This document shows, piece by piece, positions 23,944 through 33,939 of a stretch of DNA of 64,000 nucleotides. Both the position numbers and the translations under genes were made by a program. Source of the DNA: Syngnathus acus (Eukaryota > Chordata > Actinopteri > Syngnathiformes > Syngnathidae); assembly GCF_901709675.1 (NCBI RefSeq), contig NC_051087.1, positions 14,566,067-14,630,066 on the forward strand. Reading direction: 5' to 3'. The notes under the pieces were generated by a model. That model made no database searches and was not told the DNA's origin. It saw only the letters and a list, made by a program, of their open reading frames with translations. Each line of letters begins with the position of its first letter. Position 1 is the first letter of the stretch.

Positions 23944-24165
23944 CGGCGGCTCGGTAGAACACTGGTTAACACGATTGCCTCACAGTTTGGAGAGTGCGGG
24001 TTCGATTCCACCTCCGGGTTCATCTCTGTGTGCCCTGCGATTGGCTGGCAACCAGTTCAGGGTGTCCCCCGCCTCCTGCCCGATGACTGCTGGGATAGGC
24101 TCCAGCATGCCCGCGACCGCCGTGGGGACAAGCGGTACAGATAATTGATGGATGGATGGAAAATC
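23944..24165 (+). mobile_element. tRNA-headed SINE-like repeat, internal deletion
   Basis: The head cggcggctcggtagaacact and the box-B-like gcgggttcgattccacctcc are joined directly to the gttcatctctgtgtgccctg part of the body. About 120 bases in between are missing. The tail is gatggatggatgg. Confidence 0.8.
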
Positions 24166-24655
24166 CAACACCAAGAACAGACATGTCATCTTGAAAGGTA
24201 ATTAAAATTAAAAATAGAATAGAGGCAACAACAGGCTGAATAATTGTACGGTATGCTAATGTTACATGACACATAAACAACAAACTGAGAATGTGCCTGG
24301 TATGTTAACATAACATATTAAGAGTTATACAGATAACAAGTTTACCAAACCATCCGTGTCACTCCAAAACACTAAATCCAATGAAATCGTCATCCTCAGT
24401 GTCACTTTTAAACAACTCCGCTAACTCCAGAGGAAGATAATGCAGCGCTTCCTCTTCTATGTCGCTTACGTCAGGCTCATCATCAGTTGCAGAAATTATC
24501 AACACAGGAATAGAGCGCCCTCCTGCGGTTTAGTGTGAAAATAACATGTGAAATGATATTGTGTAAATAATTTCACACAGGTCGCTCCAGAGTATAAGTC
24601 GCACCCACTACAAAACTATGAAAAACCCTGCGACTTATAGTCAGAAAATAGAATA

Positions 24656-24682
24656 TTATTATTATTATTATTATTATTATTA
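24656..24682. repeat. (ATT)n microsatellite
   Basis: A short perfect trinucleotide run matches that at 23419-23439. The pair flanks the MITE-A variant. Confidence 0.85.
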
Positions 24683-24739
24683 TGGTGGAGCAGACCCACT
24701 AGTGGCAGCAACAGGCACTTCCCAATCGAATCACGAGCT

Positions 24740-24862
24740 ATGGAACTCCTAAGCTGGGTCTTCAGTGCAATCGACCAGACCATCTCCCTGCGACGTACTA
24801 GAGCTGGAGAGCCGGAATTCCGCCCCCTTCGGTACTTCTCTCACATGGTACACAATGGCTAG
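24740..24862 (+). other. 40-codon ORF overlapping the start of the membrane-protein ORF
   Basis: The ATG at 24740 opens MELLSWVFSAIDQTISLRRT, followed by a basic, proline-rich stretch, with a TAG at 24860-24862. It overlaps the ATG at 24855 by eight bases in another frame. It could be an upstream ORF, a frameshifted front part of the same gene, or chance. I do not recognise it. Confidence 0.3.
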
Positions 24863-25109
24863 TTGGAGCAAGTGGCGTGTCATATGCCTTAATGTTTTGC
24901 ACACGGAAGATGTGGAAGATGTGTACATCTTCATCCTCATCGCCATCGGCTTCCTCGCTCTGAGCCTCATGGGGCTGTACCTGCACGAAAAGCTGGACCA
25001 GAGGACAGAAATCAGAGATGAAATGCTCTGTCGTGAGATGGCTGGTCTCAATGTGACAATGGTCAAGATACAGCACGCTAATGCGGGAGACGATTACGTA
25101 GCTGTGTGA
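24855..25109 (+). CDS. Unidentified single-pass membrane protein, 84 aa
   Basis: The start ATG has A at -3 and G at +4, a strong context. The protein begins MASWSKWRVICLNVLHTEDV. It then has an acidic EDVEDV stretch (residues about 18-23) and one hydrophobic segment YIFILIAIGFLALSLMGLYL (about 25-44). A charged tail of about 40 residues contains one N-linked-type site (NVT) and ends in DDYVAV. Third positions are mostly C or G through 24915-25100, unlike the AT-rich surroundings, which argues for real coding sequence. The in-frame region upstream of the ATG is also open, back to about 24765. The size and single-helix plan recall KCNE-type or small integral membrane proteins, but the KCNE motifs after the helix are absent. 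It lies antisense within the presumed SorCS intron. Confidence 0.45.
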   Translation: MASWSKWRVICLNVLHTEDVEDVYIFILIAIGFLALSLMGLYLHEKLDQRTEIRDEMLCREMAGLNVTMVKIQHANAGDDYVAV

Positions 25110-25633
25110 TCGATTGGTGCAAGTGCCGCCTGTTGCCGGGGATGATGGCCAGGGTGCCTTCGGAATAGTGGCCAGGGTGCCTTCGGGAAAGTGACTCAAA
25201 CTCTATTGAAATGAATTAAACGTTACTGCTGCATTCAAATCATGTTCAAACTCCAGTTTGCTTTTGAAATTGCTGTATTCATTCATATATGTATTCATAT
25301 CATTGTAAATTGTTACTGTTGTATACAAATTATTTCTGTATAAAGATCATTTTTCTAACTCCAGACTATTGTTTATTATATACTGTTATTGTCACTGATG
25401 TAAGCCAAATCCCGTTATCCTGGTCAAAATTCTGTGTTCTTGTGATTCTTTTTTTTTGGTCATGTTTGTATTAGCACCATAGATACATAATGTAGATTGT
25501 GTGTCAGATATTGAAACCCTGGTTGAAGTTGAGATGGCAAATTGCTTCCACCCACTTCCCTTTTCGACAAATCATGTCAAACGTGAAATGGAACTGTAAT
25601 AAATGTGTTGTGTACTTGCCGAAATAAACAAAT
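25110..25633. other. Possible 3' untranslated region; otherwise no feature
   Basis: The sequence following the membrane-protein stop has AT-rich 3'UTR-like composition and an aataaa at about 25598. No repeat end is visible. Confidence 0.25.
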
Positions 25634-25742
25634 CAAATCAACCAGTTCAGGGTGTCCCTGCCGACTGCCTGATGACAGCTGGGATGGGCTCCAGCACACC
25701 CGTGACCCCCGTGGGAACAAGCGGTACAGATAATGGATGGAT
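25634..25742 (+). mobile_element. SINE-like repeat, 3' fragment
   Basis: It runs from aaccagttcagggtgtccct through gctgggatgggctccagca to acagataatggatggatta, the last third of the tRNA-headed repeat. Confidence 0.8.
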
Positions 25743-25800
25743 TATTATTATCATTATTATTATTATTAAGATTATTATTATTATTATTATTATCATCACT
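25743..25800. repeat. (ATT)n microsatellite
   Basis: An imperfect att array of about 58 bases follows the repeat tail directly. Confidence 0.9.
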
Positions 25801-27221
25801 GCATAATTATGTTTGTGAGTCCCAGATGCAAATCATTGCAGGTTTTGGAAATTCATTGTACATTGTGCCAGGCAGCCACTTGTTTCATCCGAGTGATGGG
25901 CGATACCAGAAAATTTTGATTCAATGATACTGAGAATTAGTTGGGAATTTTTTTGCAATACCAATACTTTATGGGAGTTTATGTTTGTTTATTTGATTTT
26001 TTTTAACCCAATAAAACACAACTATAACTGAAAATTTAACCATTCAACGTGATTCGTTCCTAACATACATTATTAGTCATAAGAAATGGTAAATTGTCTG
26101 ACAATACTTTTCCACCTTTTAAGGTCCTCACGGCACTTTGAACTTATCTCATTCACCTATTGATGAAGCAGCATCAGGAGTGCTAGGTTTTGCTCGAGGC
26201 TACTTTGACATGATCACAAGGGCCAGGGATCAAACTCGCAACCCCCAAGACACTGTGACTTTTCTTGAACTTCAGGCTGGCCTCCATTACATTAAAAAAT
26301 GAGAAGTATTAATAATGAATATACAAATAAGTCATTAACATAAAATTGTTTGAGAGAAAATATGTACAAATTAAATAAATTATACCCTTGGTATTAAGCA
26401 AAACAAATGTCCTGACAGGAAAGTAAATAAATAATGCTTATGTTATATATAAATAAATACCTAGTACTGCTAAAGGTACATTTTGTTTGGACCAAAATAT
26501 CAATGATATCAAAAATAGCTCATAAGAGCTGGTCATGACATTTTCCAAAGTTTTTTTTATAATAACCAAAAGCACTTCGCAAATTCTTACATCAAGAGCG
26601 GTGGCATTGTACTGCCAAAAACGGTCCTTTTGCTGTCTTTTATGTCAGTTACTCACTTGATAAACACACTCACACACACTCGCACGCACGCACACATACA
26701 CACACACTCACACACACACAGCCCTCGAGGTTTTTCTGAAATAGTTTCCTGACAAATCACGTTCATTCCTGTACTGTTACACTTTCTTCTGCAAGTAACT
26801 TTGACCTTGTATGCATCTGCAGGAGGTAGTGCACATTGTGAAGAGAAAGTGTCCAGCCGCAGCTTTTCTCAGCATGGTTTTCTGCAACGCAGTTCATACT
26901 TTAACCATTGATTGCTCCTGTCTGGGTTCACAGCAATCAAGGCTGCATGGCCCACAGCTCAGGAAGACATTAAGGAACTTTTCTGTTATGATGAGCTGTA
27001 CAGTTTCTAGAAAGTGTGTACTTTTACTTTGAATTAACAGTCTAAATGAAATGGAAAAAAAAACAAATGCGGGGGCCATATATGTTCTTTCCTGTATTAT
27101 TGATTCAAAAGCCATTTTTCATAAGACAGAGTAAAAGAAAATGAAAATTGAGGTGATAGCATTACAAATGTCCTCTTATAGGAACAATTAAGGTTAAGCC
27201 CAGAATTTTAATTTCAAGAAT
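25801..27221. other. Mostly unique sequence with a (CA)n run
   Basis: AT-rich; an imperfect (CA)n microsatellite lies at about 26661-26720. The open frame at 26811-27032 has no recognisable homology. Confidence 0.4.
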
Positions 27222-27479
27222 TACCGTAATTTTCGGACTATAAATCGCTCCGGAGTACAAGTCGCATCAGCCATAAAATGTCCAAAAATGTGAAAAAAAA
27301 CATATATAAATCGCTCCGGAGTATAAGTCGCATTTTGGGGGGCAATCTATTCGACAAATTCCAACACCAAGAACAGTCATGAACGAGCAACAACAGGCTA
27401 AACGATAGGTATGCTAACGTGACATAAACACAAACGAAGAGCTGAGAACGGCCCTGACGTAAAATTCTGAGTTATTCAA

Positions 27480-27944
27480 AAAACTATTACATAAATAACA
27501 CGTTAATAAAACCATCTGTGTCACTCCAATTCATTAAATCCATCGATCGTCCTTTGTCAACAATGCGTGCGCACCACTGACGGCGCTTGCACTTCAAAAT
27601 ATTCCACAGGCCCATATAACGATATATAAATTATATATCAAATAACTATTATATAAGCAATAATGTTATCAAACCATCTGTGTCACTCCAAATCATTAAA
27701 TCCATCGATCGTCCTTTGTCAACAATGGGTGCGCGCAGCTGACAGCGCTTGCACTTCAAAATATTCCACAGGCCCATATAACGACATATAAATTAGATAT
27801 CAAATAACTATTATATAAGCAATAGTATTATCAAGCCATCTGTGCACTCGAAATCATTAAATCCATCGATCAAATTCCTCGTCCATCGTCAACAACGCCG
27901 CGCGTGCGCCCTGACGTCAGCCTCGTCGTTATTCCACAGATCTA
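27480..27944. repeat. ~162-bp tandem units inside MITE-A
   Basis: The block accatctgtgtcactccaa recurs at 27512, 27674 and 27836 (period 162). Each unit also has ccatcgatcgtcctttgtca or a variant and a tatataa-rich segment. Fewer units are present in copies a and c. Confidence 0.85.
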
Positions 27945-28209
27945 CTATATAATAGGGGTGTAACGATTCATCGATACACATCGATTAATCGATATAATGC
28001 TCTACGATTTGTTGGCATCGATGCTAAACGTAAACATCGATCTATATCGCCCGTTTTTGACCTCGGACATTAGACGCGACTTTATTTTGAAATCCAGTTC
28101 ATTGTTGCTTGCTTCCTCTTTCCGGGAGCAGTGCGCGGCGTGTTGTGTTGTGAGCAGAGCAGGCACGTGAAAGGGGAGCCGACAACTACGCGGCTCCTGG
28201 GCTGGTGCT

Positions 28210-28361
28210 ATGGCTAGTGTCCAAGAAGACGAGGAAATTCGCTCCCCTTTGGGCTTCAAGTCATTCGTTTGGAAGCACTTTGGATTCCAAAGAAAAGATG
28301 GCTCAACGGACAAGACACGTGCAGTTTGTAAATCCTGCCATGCGGTGATCAAATATTCAGG
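28210..28361 (+). pseudogene. hAT transposase N-terminus, BED zinc finger (interrupted)
   Basis: The frame begins MASVQEDEEIRSPLGFKSFV, then WKHFGFQ and a CKSC pair, the first half of a ZBED-type BED finger. The LINE is inserted right after the codons for IKYSG. On the far side (30088-30130) the frame resumes with the duplicated KYSG, then NTTNLAAHLK, the helix that carries the finger's histidine. It then ends in an internal deletion, so no catalytic core remains. The protein would bind its own element's ends if complete. Confidence 0.85.
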
Positions 28362-29885
28362 TTTGATCGGTCCTCCCACACAACGGGACTTCCTGCAGCA
28401 CAATCTACATACTCACCTCCCCCCACAACTGCTCTGTCCACACCTCTATCATCGTTGTCACCAACTCTCTCTCTTGCAGAGGCCGCGCCCGCATTCCAGG
28501 TCCGCGAAGAGGAAGTGCGGCAGATGTTCCGGAGACAAAAGACCAGGAAGGCACCAGGCCCAGATGGCGTGTCACCTTCCTGCTTGAAAGCCTGCGCTGA
28601 GCAGCTGGCGCCCACCTTTGCACGGATCTTCAACCGTTCTCTGCAGCTGTGTGAGGTGCCCTCGTGCTTCAAGAGCTCCACCATCGTTCCAGTGGCCAAG
28701 AAGCCCGCCATCACAGGTTTGAATGACTATAGACCCGTCGCACTGACATCTGTGGTCATGAAATCTTTCGAGAGGTTAGTGCTGAACCACCTGAAGGAGG
28801 TCACGGGCCCCCTGCTTGACCCCCTCCAGTTTGCCTACCGGGCAAACAGGTCAGTGGATGATGCGGTCAACATGGGACTGCACTACATCCTGCACCACCT
28901 GGACACCCCAGGAACGTACGCCAGGATCCTGTTCGTGGACTTCAGCTCGGCGTTCAACACCATCGTTCCCGACATCCTCCAACAGAAGCTCATCCAGCTT
29001 GAGGTGCCTGCCTCCACCTGTCAGTGGATCACCAGCTTCCTGACCAACAGGAGACAGCGTGTGAGGCTGGGGGGCATCACATCTGACACTCGGACCACCA
29101 ATACTGGAGCCCCTCAGGGGTGCGTCCTCTCCCCACTGCTCTTCTCTCTCTACACCAATGATTTCTCCTCAGGTGACTCTCCTGTGAAGCTCCTGAAGTA
29201 TGCAGACGACACCACTCTCATCGGACTGATCCAGGACGGTGATGAGACTGCGTACAGACAGGAGGTGGAGCGGCTGGTCCACTGGTGCAGCCAAAACCAT
29301 CTGGAGCTGAACCCGCTCAAGACCGTGGAGATGACAGTGGATTTCAGGCGAGACCCTTCACCACTTTTACCCCTCACTATCCACAGTAATACTATTCTCT
29401 CCACAGACACCTTCAAGTTCCTGGGAACCACAATCTCTCGGGACCTGAAATGGACCGGCCACATAGACTCTGTCCGGAAGAAGGCCCAGCAGAGGCTGTA
29501 CTTCCTGAGACAGCTCAAGAAGTTCAACCTGCCGCGAGAGCTTCTGAAGACCTTCTACACTGCCATCATCCAGTCTGTCCTCTGCACCTCCATCACTGTC
29601 TGGTTTGGATCGGCCTCCAAACAAGACAAGCACAGACTGCAACGGACAATCAGGACTGCAGAAAAGATCATTGGAATCAACCTCCCATCTATCCAAGACT
29701 TGTACCTGTCCAGGACCAGGAAACGTGCAAGGAACATCTCTACAGACCCTTCTCACCCAGGTTGCAGTCTGTTTGAACTACTCCCCTCCGGACGGCGTTA
29801 TAGAGCTCGGTACGCCAAAACCAGCAGACACAGAGACAACTTCTTCCCCCAGGCTGTTGCTCTGATGAACTCACACCACTCTTAG
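28362..29885 (+). CDS. LINE ORF2 reverse transcriptase, open but lacking the endonuclease
   Basis: The frame is open from the insertion junction to the stop at 29883-29885 (507 codons). Motifs in order are KAPGPDGVSPSCLK (from residue 63), DYRPVALTSVVMKSFERLV, palm motif A FVDFSSAFNT (about 191), motif B GAPQGCVLSPLLF (about 249), catalytic box YADD (280-283), then the thumb and the C-terminal segment ending MNSHHS. Full CR1/L2 ORF2 proteins carry an apurinic-type endonuclease at the N-terminus, which is missing. There is no own start codon at the junction, so it is not an autonomous gene. The lack of any stop or frameshift indicates a young insertion. Confidence 0.85.
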   Translation, partial: FDRSSHTTGLPAAQSTYSPPPTTALSTPLSSLSPTLSLAEAAPAFQVREEEVRQMFRRQKTRKAPGPDGVSPSCLKACAEQLAPTFARIFNRSLQLCEVPSCFKSSTIVPVAKKPAITGLNDYRPVALTSVVMKSFERLVLNHLKEVTGPLLDPLQFAYRANRSVDDAVNMGLHYILHHLDTPGTYARILFVDFSSAFNTIVPDILQQKLIQLEVPASTCQWITSFLTNRRQRVRLGGITSDTRTTNTGAPQGCVLSPLLFSLYTNDFSSGDSPVKLLKYADDTTLIGLIQDGDETAYRQEVERLVHWCSQNHLELNPLKTVEMTVDFRRDPSPLLPLTIHSNTILSTDTFKFLGTTISRDLKWTGHIDSVRKKAQQRLYFLRQLKKFNLPRELLKTFYTAIIQSVLCTSITVWFGSASKQDKHRLQRTIRTAEKIIGINLPSIQDLYLSRTRKRARNISTDPSHPGCSLFELLPSGRRYRARYAKTSRHRDNFFPQAVALMNSHHS

Positions 29886-30087
29886 AGTCTCAGAGTCATT
29901 ACTGTGCAATAACATCCTGCTCTTCACACCTTTTTGAATTTGTCTACACTGTTTTTGCCATTTTTCACATGTCCTGAGTGTTGTTAGTCACCTAAATGTT
30001 GAACAGAGGGTGTGTTTTACTGAAGTCAAATTCCTTGTTTGGCACGCTCAAACATGGCGAATAAAAACTCTTGAATCTTGAATCTTG
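28362..30087 (+). mobile_element. CR1/L2-type LINE, 5'-truncated copy 2, inside the hAT
   Basis: It is flanked by an 11-bp target duplication, aaatattcagg, at 28351-28361 and 30088-30098. It starts within ORF2 just ahead of the reverse-transcriptase domain, has a complete C-terminus, a short 3' untranslated region and a cttgaat-repeat tail. About 145 bases present in copy 1 after gtctacactgttt are absent here. Confidence 0.95.
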
Positions 30088-30364
30088 AAATATTCAGGGA
30101 ACACCACAAATCTCGCCGCACATTTAAAGAAAAAATTGTTATAAATCAGGATATTGTTCTATATCGATCGTAGAGCACTATATCGTGATGTATCGTGAAT
30201 GAATCACAGCAGGCTTTAAGATATCGGCAAATATCGTATCGTGGTTCTTTGTATCGATATGATATCGTATCGTGACAAAACCCGCGATTTACACCCCTAC
30301 TATATAACTATATTGTAGTGTTAACAAAGTTCAAGGAAAGACATGGGTTTGGTAAACGGCTCTT

Positions 30365-30715
30365 TATTTAACAAAACAAACTTCCAGGCGTGTGGCGGCG
30401 TGGACTTCCAGCCACGGAAGTGGAAGAGAGCTCCATAGAATAGGACCGGGCGTGCGTAAAAGCCATGACCGAGCCCCATCCACCGTCCCCGGACAGCCAC
30501 CCGGCTGAGCGCCGGCCCTCGACTTCCATCCACGGAGGTGAAAGAGAGCTCGGTAGAGTAGGACCGGGCGTGCGTAAAAGCCATGTCCGAGCCCCATCCA
30601 CCGTCCCTGGACAGCCACCCGGCCGAGCGCCGGCCCCCGACTTCAATCCACGGAGGTGAAAGAGAGCTCCGGAAAGTAGGACCGGGCGTGGGTAAAAGCC
30701 ATAATAATTTTTCAA
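30365..30715. repeat. ~118-bp tandem units inside MITE-A
   Basis: Three units share ggaccgggcgtgcgtaaaag and cgagccccatccaccgtccc, at a spacing of about 118. The same units occur in other MITE-A copies at 38870-39105 (two) and 45567-45850 (three, inverted). GC content is far above the surroundings. Confidence 0.85.
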
Positions 30716-31075
30716 ACCTTCTGTCACTCCAAATCCTTAAATCCTTCAAACTCTTTGTCCGCCGTGTCACTTAGAAACAAAGCCGCTAATGATGCCGGTA
30801 GTACGTGGGGCCCTTCGTCATCTTCGTCATCCCGTGATCAATCTTTGTCCTTTATGTAAACAACCGCCGCGCCACGGCGCGTCACGCTGCTGACGTGACT
30901 TGAAATTCAAATTACAGTAATCCCTTGCTACATCGCGGTTCGTTTATCGCGGTTTCACTTTTTTTTTTTTTTGAACATTTTTGAAAAAAAACACATAAGT
31001 CGCTCCTTATTATAAGTCGCCCCCCCCACCCAAACTATGAAAAAACCCGCGACTTATAGTCCGAAAATTACGGTA

Positions 31076-31911
31076 CCTCTTTTTTCCTGCTATTTTTGGT
31101 ATACGAATAGTCTTGGCATGGACAAGCAGATGGATCCACGTTGTGCTTCTTGCACATGCGTAACAGTCATTGCCAATATGCATAACACTGCTGTAAACAG
31201 AAAACTAGTTGTACCCCTCCATGACATAAGGTGGAAAGCAGTTGCGTATGAAGAAGGAAGTTCTGTCTCCGTGATTTGCGTGGTCGCCTAAACGAAGTGC
31301 AAAAGTCATTTCCAAGACATCAAAAACTTTCTCAACAAGTTCTCAGCCAAGCAAGGCGAGCGGAAGGGTTAGACTTTCTTAAGGATACCAAAATTAACGA
31401 GTGAGTGCACCATGCAGCAGGAGCCTAAAGTCACCCCACTAGGCTGATTAGAGGAGTCATGTTGAGAGAAGCAAGTACAGCATAAATTGGCAATGGAGAG
31501 AATCATGGTGCCTCATTCACTAACTATGCATATGCACAAATTGCTGCAAATCAATATCTTTACACTTGAATTGTACAATCTGCAAACAAATTTAGAACCT
31601 CAATGCATACGAAATACAATACGAAAAAATGTATTAGCTTTTGGAAAAGAAAGTCTACTACATTTCTTACCCAACGTTCAAGTCCCAAGTTAAAAAAAAT
31701 CAATATTTGTCCTTGCCCTCTGCGTCGTTATGAAAAAAAAGGAAAAAAGAGAAAAAAGAAGAGGAAAGAAAATCGATGAATGCAAAAAAAAACTCTAGAT
31801 GTAAGAAATCCACTCACAGAGCTAGACTAAATGTTGATTACATCTCGAACCAGCGGTACGACTGGTTACGACTATTTCAAGCCAAAAACATGATCTATAC
31901 AGAAAAACACA
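31076..31911. other. No recognisable feature
   Basis: AT-rich sequence with a purine-rich aaaaag/gaaaag run at 31729-31790. No gene was recognised. Confidence 0.4.
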
Positions 31912-32043
31912 TACCGTAATATCCAGACTATAAGCCGTTACTTTTTGCTCAAGTTTTCGTCCGGTGCGGCGTATCTATGGATTTTTTATGGTTTTTGTGA
32001 TGACTTGATCACTTGAGCTTTTATACATACACAAACCCTCATT

Positions 32044-32115
32044 TTGGGGGACAAAAGAAATGCATGTCATGCCGCTTTTAAGTTAAAGGCAGTCGATTTG
32101 GCTCTTAACATGCAC
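32044..32115 (+). pseudogene. pogo-like transposase, N-terminal fragment
   Basis: The frame reads GDKRNACHAAFKLKAVDLAL then NMHCRA. AAFKLKAV is the first helix of the N-terminal DNA-binding domain of pogo/Tigger-type transposases. The presumed start ATG is mutated to TTG at 32044. The reading is lost after about 24 codons, where the internal deletion begins. Confidence 0.65.
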
Positions 32116-32290
32116 TGTAGAGCTTTCTTCCGGTCACTAGGGGGCACTGGGCTATTGTTGCGTTACACTTTTCTTTATTTATTTCCTGGTCAGGTCTACT
32201 CTGGAGCTATACGTGTAGCTCACTAGTTTAATGTAACTTGGCGCTTTGTGCGTGAATAAAATTAGCATGAACAGATCCTCATGATGAAAA

Positions 32291-32446
32291 ATGCTAGAAG
32301 AAATGCATAAAAGCGACAACGAAAGAGAGACTGAGAAAGTGTGTGGCGATGTACTTGTATATCTGACGCTATTCCAATTGGACACTGAGGAGGAAGACTT
32401 CGATGGTTTTGGTGCACAGGAGGAAGATGAAGACGGCTCTCAGTGA
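32291..32446 (+). pseudogene. pogo-like transposase, C-terminal fragment
   Basis: A 51-codon frame starting at an ATG ends in an acidic tail, TEEEDFDGFGAQEEDEDG, then SQ and a stop. Acidic, phenylalanine-containing tails of this kind close pogo/Tigger-like transposases. No DDE core lies between this and the N-terminal fragment. Confidence 0.55.
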
Positions 32447-32844
32447 CTTTTGTTGGTATATTTTTTTAACCAGCCCTGTTAGTGCTGTGCTACCGTGTTG
32501 CTGCTTTGTTACCGCCGCGTCTCAGTGACTTTTACTGGTATGTTTTTTTATCCAGCCCTATTAGTGTCGTGTTACTTCCGTGTTGCTGCCACGTCACAGG
32601 CAGTGTTTGGAAATAATTGTTAAGGTATGTTATTAAAACTTTAAAAAGGCTTTATGTGTACCGTCTGTCTTTGTAAATAACTCACGTGCAAATGCAGCTT
32701 TTAGCACGGTGCGGCTTATTTAAGAATAAAACAACATTTTCCCCTAATTTTGTGCGGCTTATAACCAGGTGAGGCTTATAGTCCAGAAATTACGGTACTA
32801 TGTGCTGCAATAATTGTGAGAAAACAAATATGAGTAAAATCCGT

Positions 32845-33200
32845 ATGTCATCCATTCATTTTGTGTACCGCTTTGTCGTGGGCGTGCTGGAGCCTATCCC
32901 AGCGGTCATCGGGCAGGAGGCGAGGGACACCCTGAACCGGTGGCCAGCCGATCACAGGGCACACAGAGACGAACAACCATCCGCACTAGCACTCACACTT
33001 AGGGGCAATTTGGAGTGCTCAATCAGCCTATCAAGTATGATTTTGGGATGTGGGAGGAAACTGGAGTGCCCGCAGAAAATCCACGCGGGCACGGGGAGAA
33101 CATGCAAACTCCACACAGGGAGGGTCGAAGGTGGAATCGAACCCACACCCTCTTAACTGTGAGGTGGACATGCTAACCAGTGCGTCACAGAGCCGCCCGT
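32845..33200 (-). mobile_element. tRNA-headed SINE-like repeat, near full length
   Basis: On the minus strand it has the head gggcggctctgtgacgcact, the box-B-like gggttcgattccaccttc and the complete body, ending with a weak atgaatggatg tail. Confidence 0.85.
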
Positions 33201-33749
33201 ATGTCATCCATAGCAGGAAAATACATTAGACCGCCCATATGTTTTTCAGTTGGAAATAAATTGTGTAGTTCAACTATTTTTAGAGTCCAAGTCACACTAC
33301 TATTCATGGTCTTGTTGAGGTCTTATCATGATGATCCAGGTTTTAATCTTGTTCTGCCTCCTTAGATTTCCTGCATGCCGGGCAATCTTGGTGTTTTCTT
33401 TTTTCTTTTTACCTCATGTATATGAGCCCTTCAAGTTTTCCCCTGCTTAGCGTCTGGGTTTTTCATTCACTAAATGTGCAAAAGTTACAACAGGTAGCCA
33501 TACATATTCTCAATTGTTTTGTCAGTGGTTTGCAACAGGACCATCTTTTCCATCACTCTAGCAGATTGGTCCAAATCTTCTTTTCATTCATTCATCTATA
33601 ACGTTCTCCATCCATGGGTTTTGCTCCAAGACTTTAATCGTATGCTCTAAGATGTTTTTTTTCGTCTCTCCCCTTCACCAGGGCTTTCAATTGTTAGGAG
33701 TGGTCTTCTGCTTTGCCACCTTACTCAGCTCATCTCACATGAATTTTAT
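33201..33749. other. No recognisable feature
   Basis: AT-rich sequence; no gene or repeat end was recognised. Confidence 0.4.
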
Positions 33750-33933
33750 TTATTTATTATTTTTTATTTATTATTTATTGTTTGTGCCTTCTTGTTTTTA
33801 TTTTGTGTCGCCTACTTGTATGTCTCGTCACCGTGGGATGGAGGAAACGGAATTTCGGTTTCTTTGTGTGTCTTGACATATGAAGGGATTGACAATAAAG
33901 CTGACTTTGACTTGACTTTGACTTTGATGAAGA
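33750..33933 (+). mobile_element. LINE 3' terminus with (GACTTT)n tail
   Basis: The block tttctttgtgtgtcttgaca followed by attgacaataaagctgactt and a tgactttgactt tail matches the 3' end at 62496-62572. Only the untranslated end is present. Confidence 0.7.
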
Positions 33934-33939
33934 TGAAAG

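Larger units (their letters stand above)
23438..24655. mobile_element. MITE-A variant, inserted in an (ATT)n run
   Basis: The left end is taccgtattttctggattaa after an (ATT)n run. The right end is gcgacttatagtcagaaaat, diverged, and runs back into (ATT)n. Internal gtcgctc, gcaacaacaggctga and accatccgtgtcactccaaa stretches match the other MITE-A copies. Two SINE-like repeats are inserted. Confidence 0.75.
27953..30299. mobile_element. hAT-G element copy 1 (split by a LINE)
   Basis: Ends taggggtgtaacgattcatc and the complement of gcgatttacaccccta are flanked by an exact 8-bp duplication, ctatataa, at 27945-27952 and 30300-30307. Atcgat/tatcg motifs are iterated near both ends. It encodes the first part of a BED zinc-finger transposase. 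Without the LINE it is about 610 bases, a deletion derivative. Confidence 0.95.
27222..31075. mobile_element. MITE-A copy b, host of hAT plus LINE
   Basis: The ends ttaccgtaattttcggacta and the complement at 31075 are flanked by TA. In order it contains the 162-bp tandem units (27480-27950), an inserted hAT (27953-30299) that itself contains a LINE, the 118-bp tandem units (30365-30715), and a Tigger-like block cagtaatcccttgctacatc at 30915. The unmodified element would be about 1.5 kb. Confidence 0.9.
31912..32797. mobile_element. pogo-like DNA transposon F, internally deleted
   Basis: The ends taccgtaatatccagactat and the complement of atagtccagaaattacggta form an imperfect 25-bp inverted repeat flanked by TA. 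Gcggctta/taagcc units are iterated near the ends. Inside are the first codons and the last 51 codons of a pogo/Tigger-type transposase. The end structure is that of MITE-A and its relatives, so F ties the whole group to the pogo branch of Tc1/mariner. Confidence 0.85.

Noticed and set aside
24855-25109. Assignment of the small membrane protein to the KCNE family
   Set aside because: Size and one helix fit, but the conserved residues after the helix in KCNE proteins are not present.
28210-28361. Host ZBED gene
   Set aside because: The frame lies between hAT terminal repeats with an 8-bp duplication and recurs at 35934 and 63434, so it is transposon sequence.
28362-29885. Functional reverse transcriptase gene
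   Set aside because: The frame is open, but the copy is 5'-truncated, has no start codon of its own and lacks the endonuclease.
30321-30770. Several overlapping 80-149-codon frames on the minus strand
   Set aside because: They are products of the GC-rich 118-bp tandem units in MITE-A, and similar frames appear at every other array of these units.
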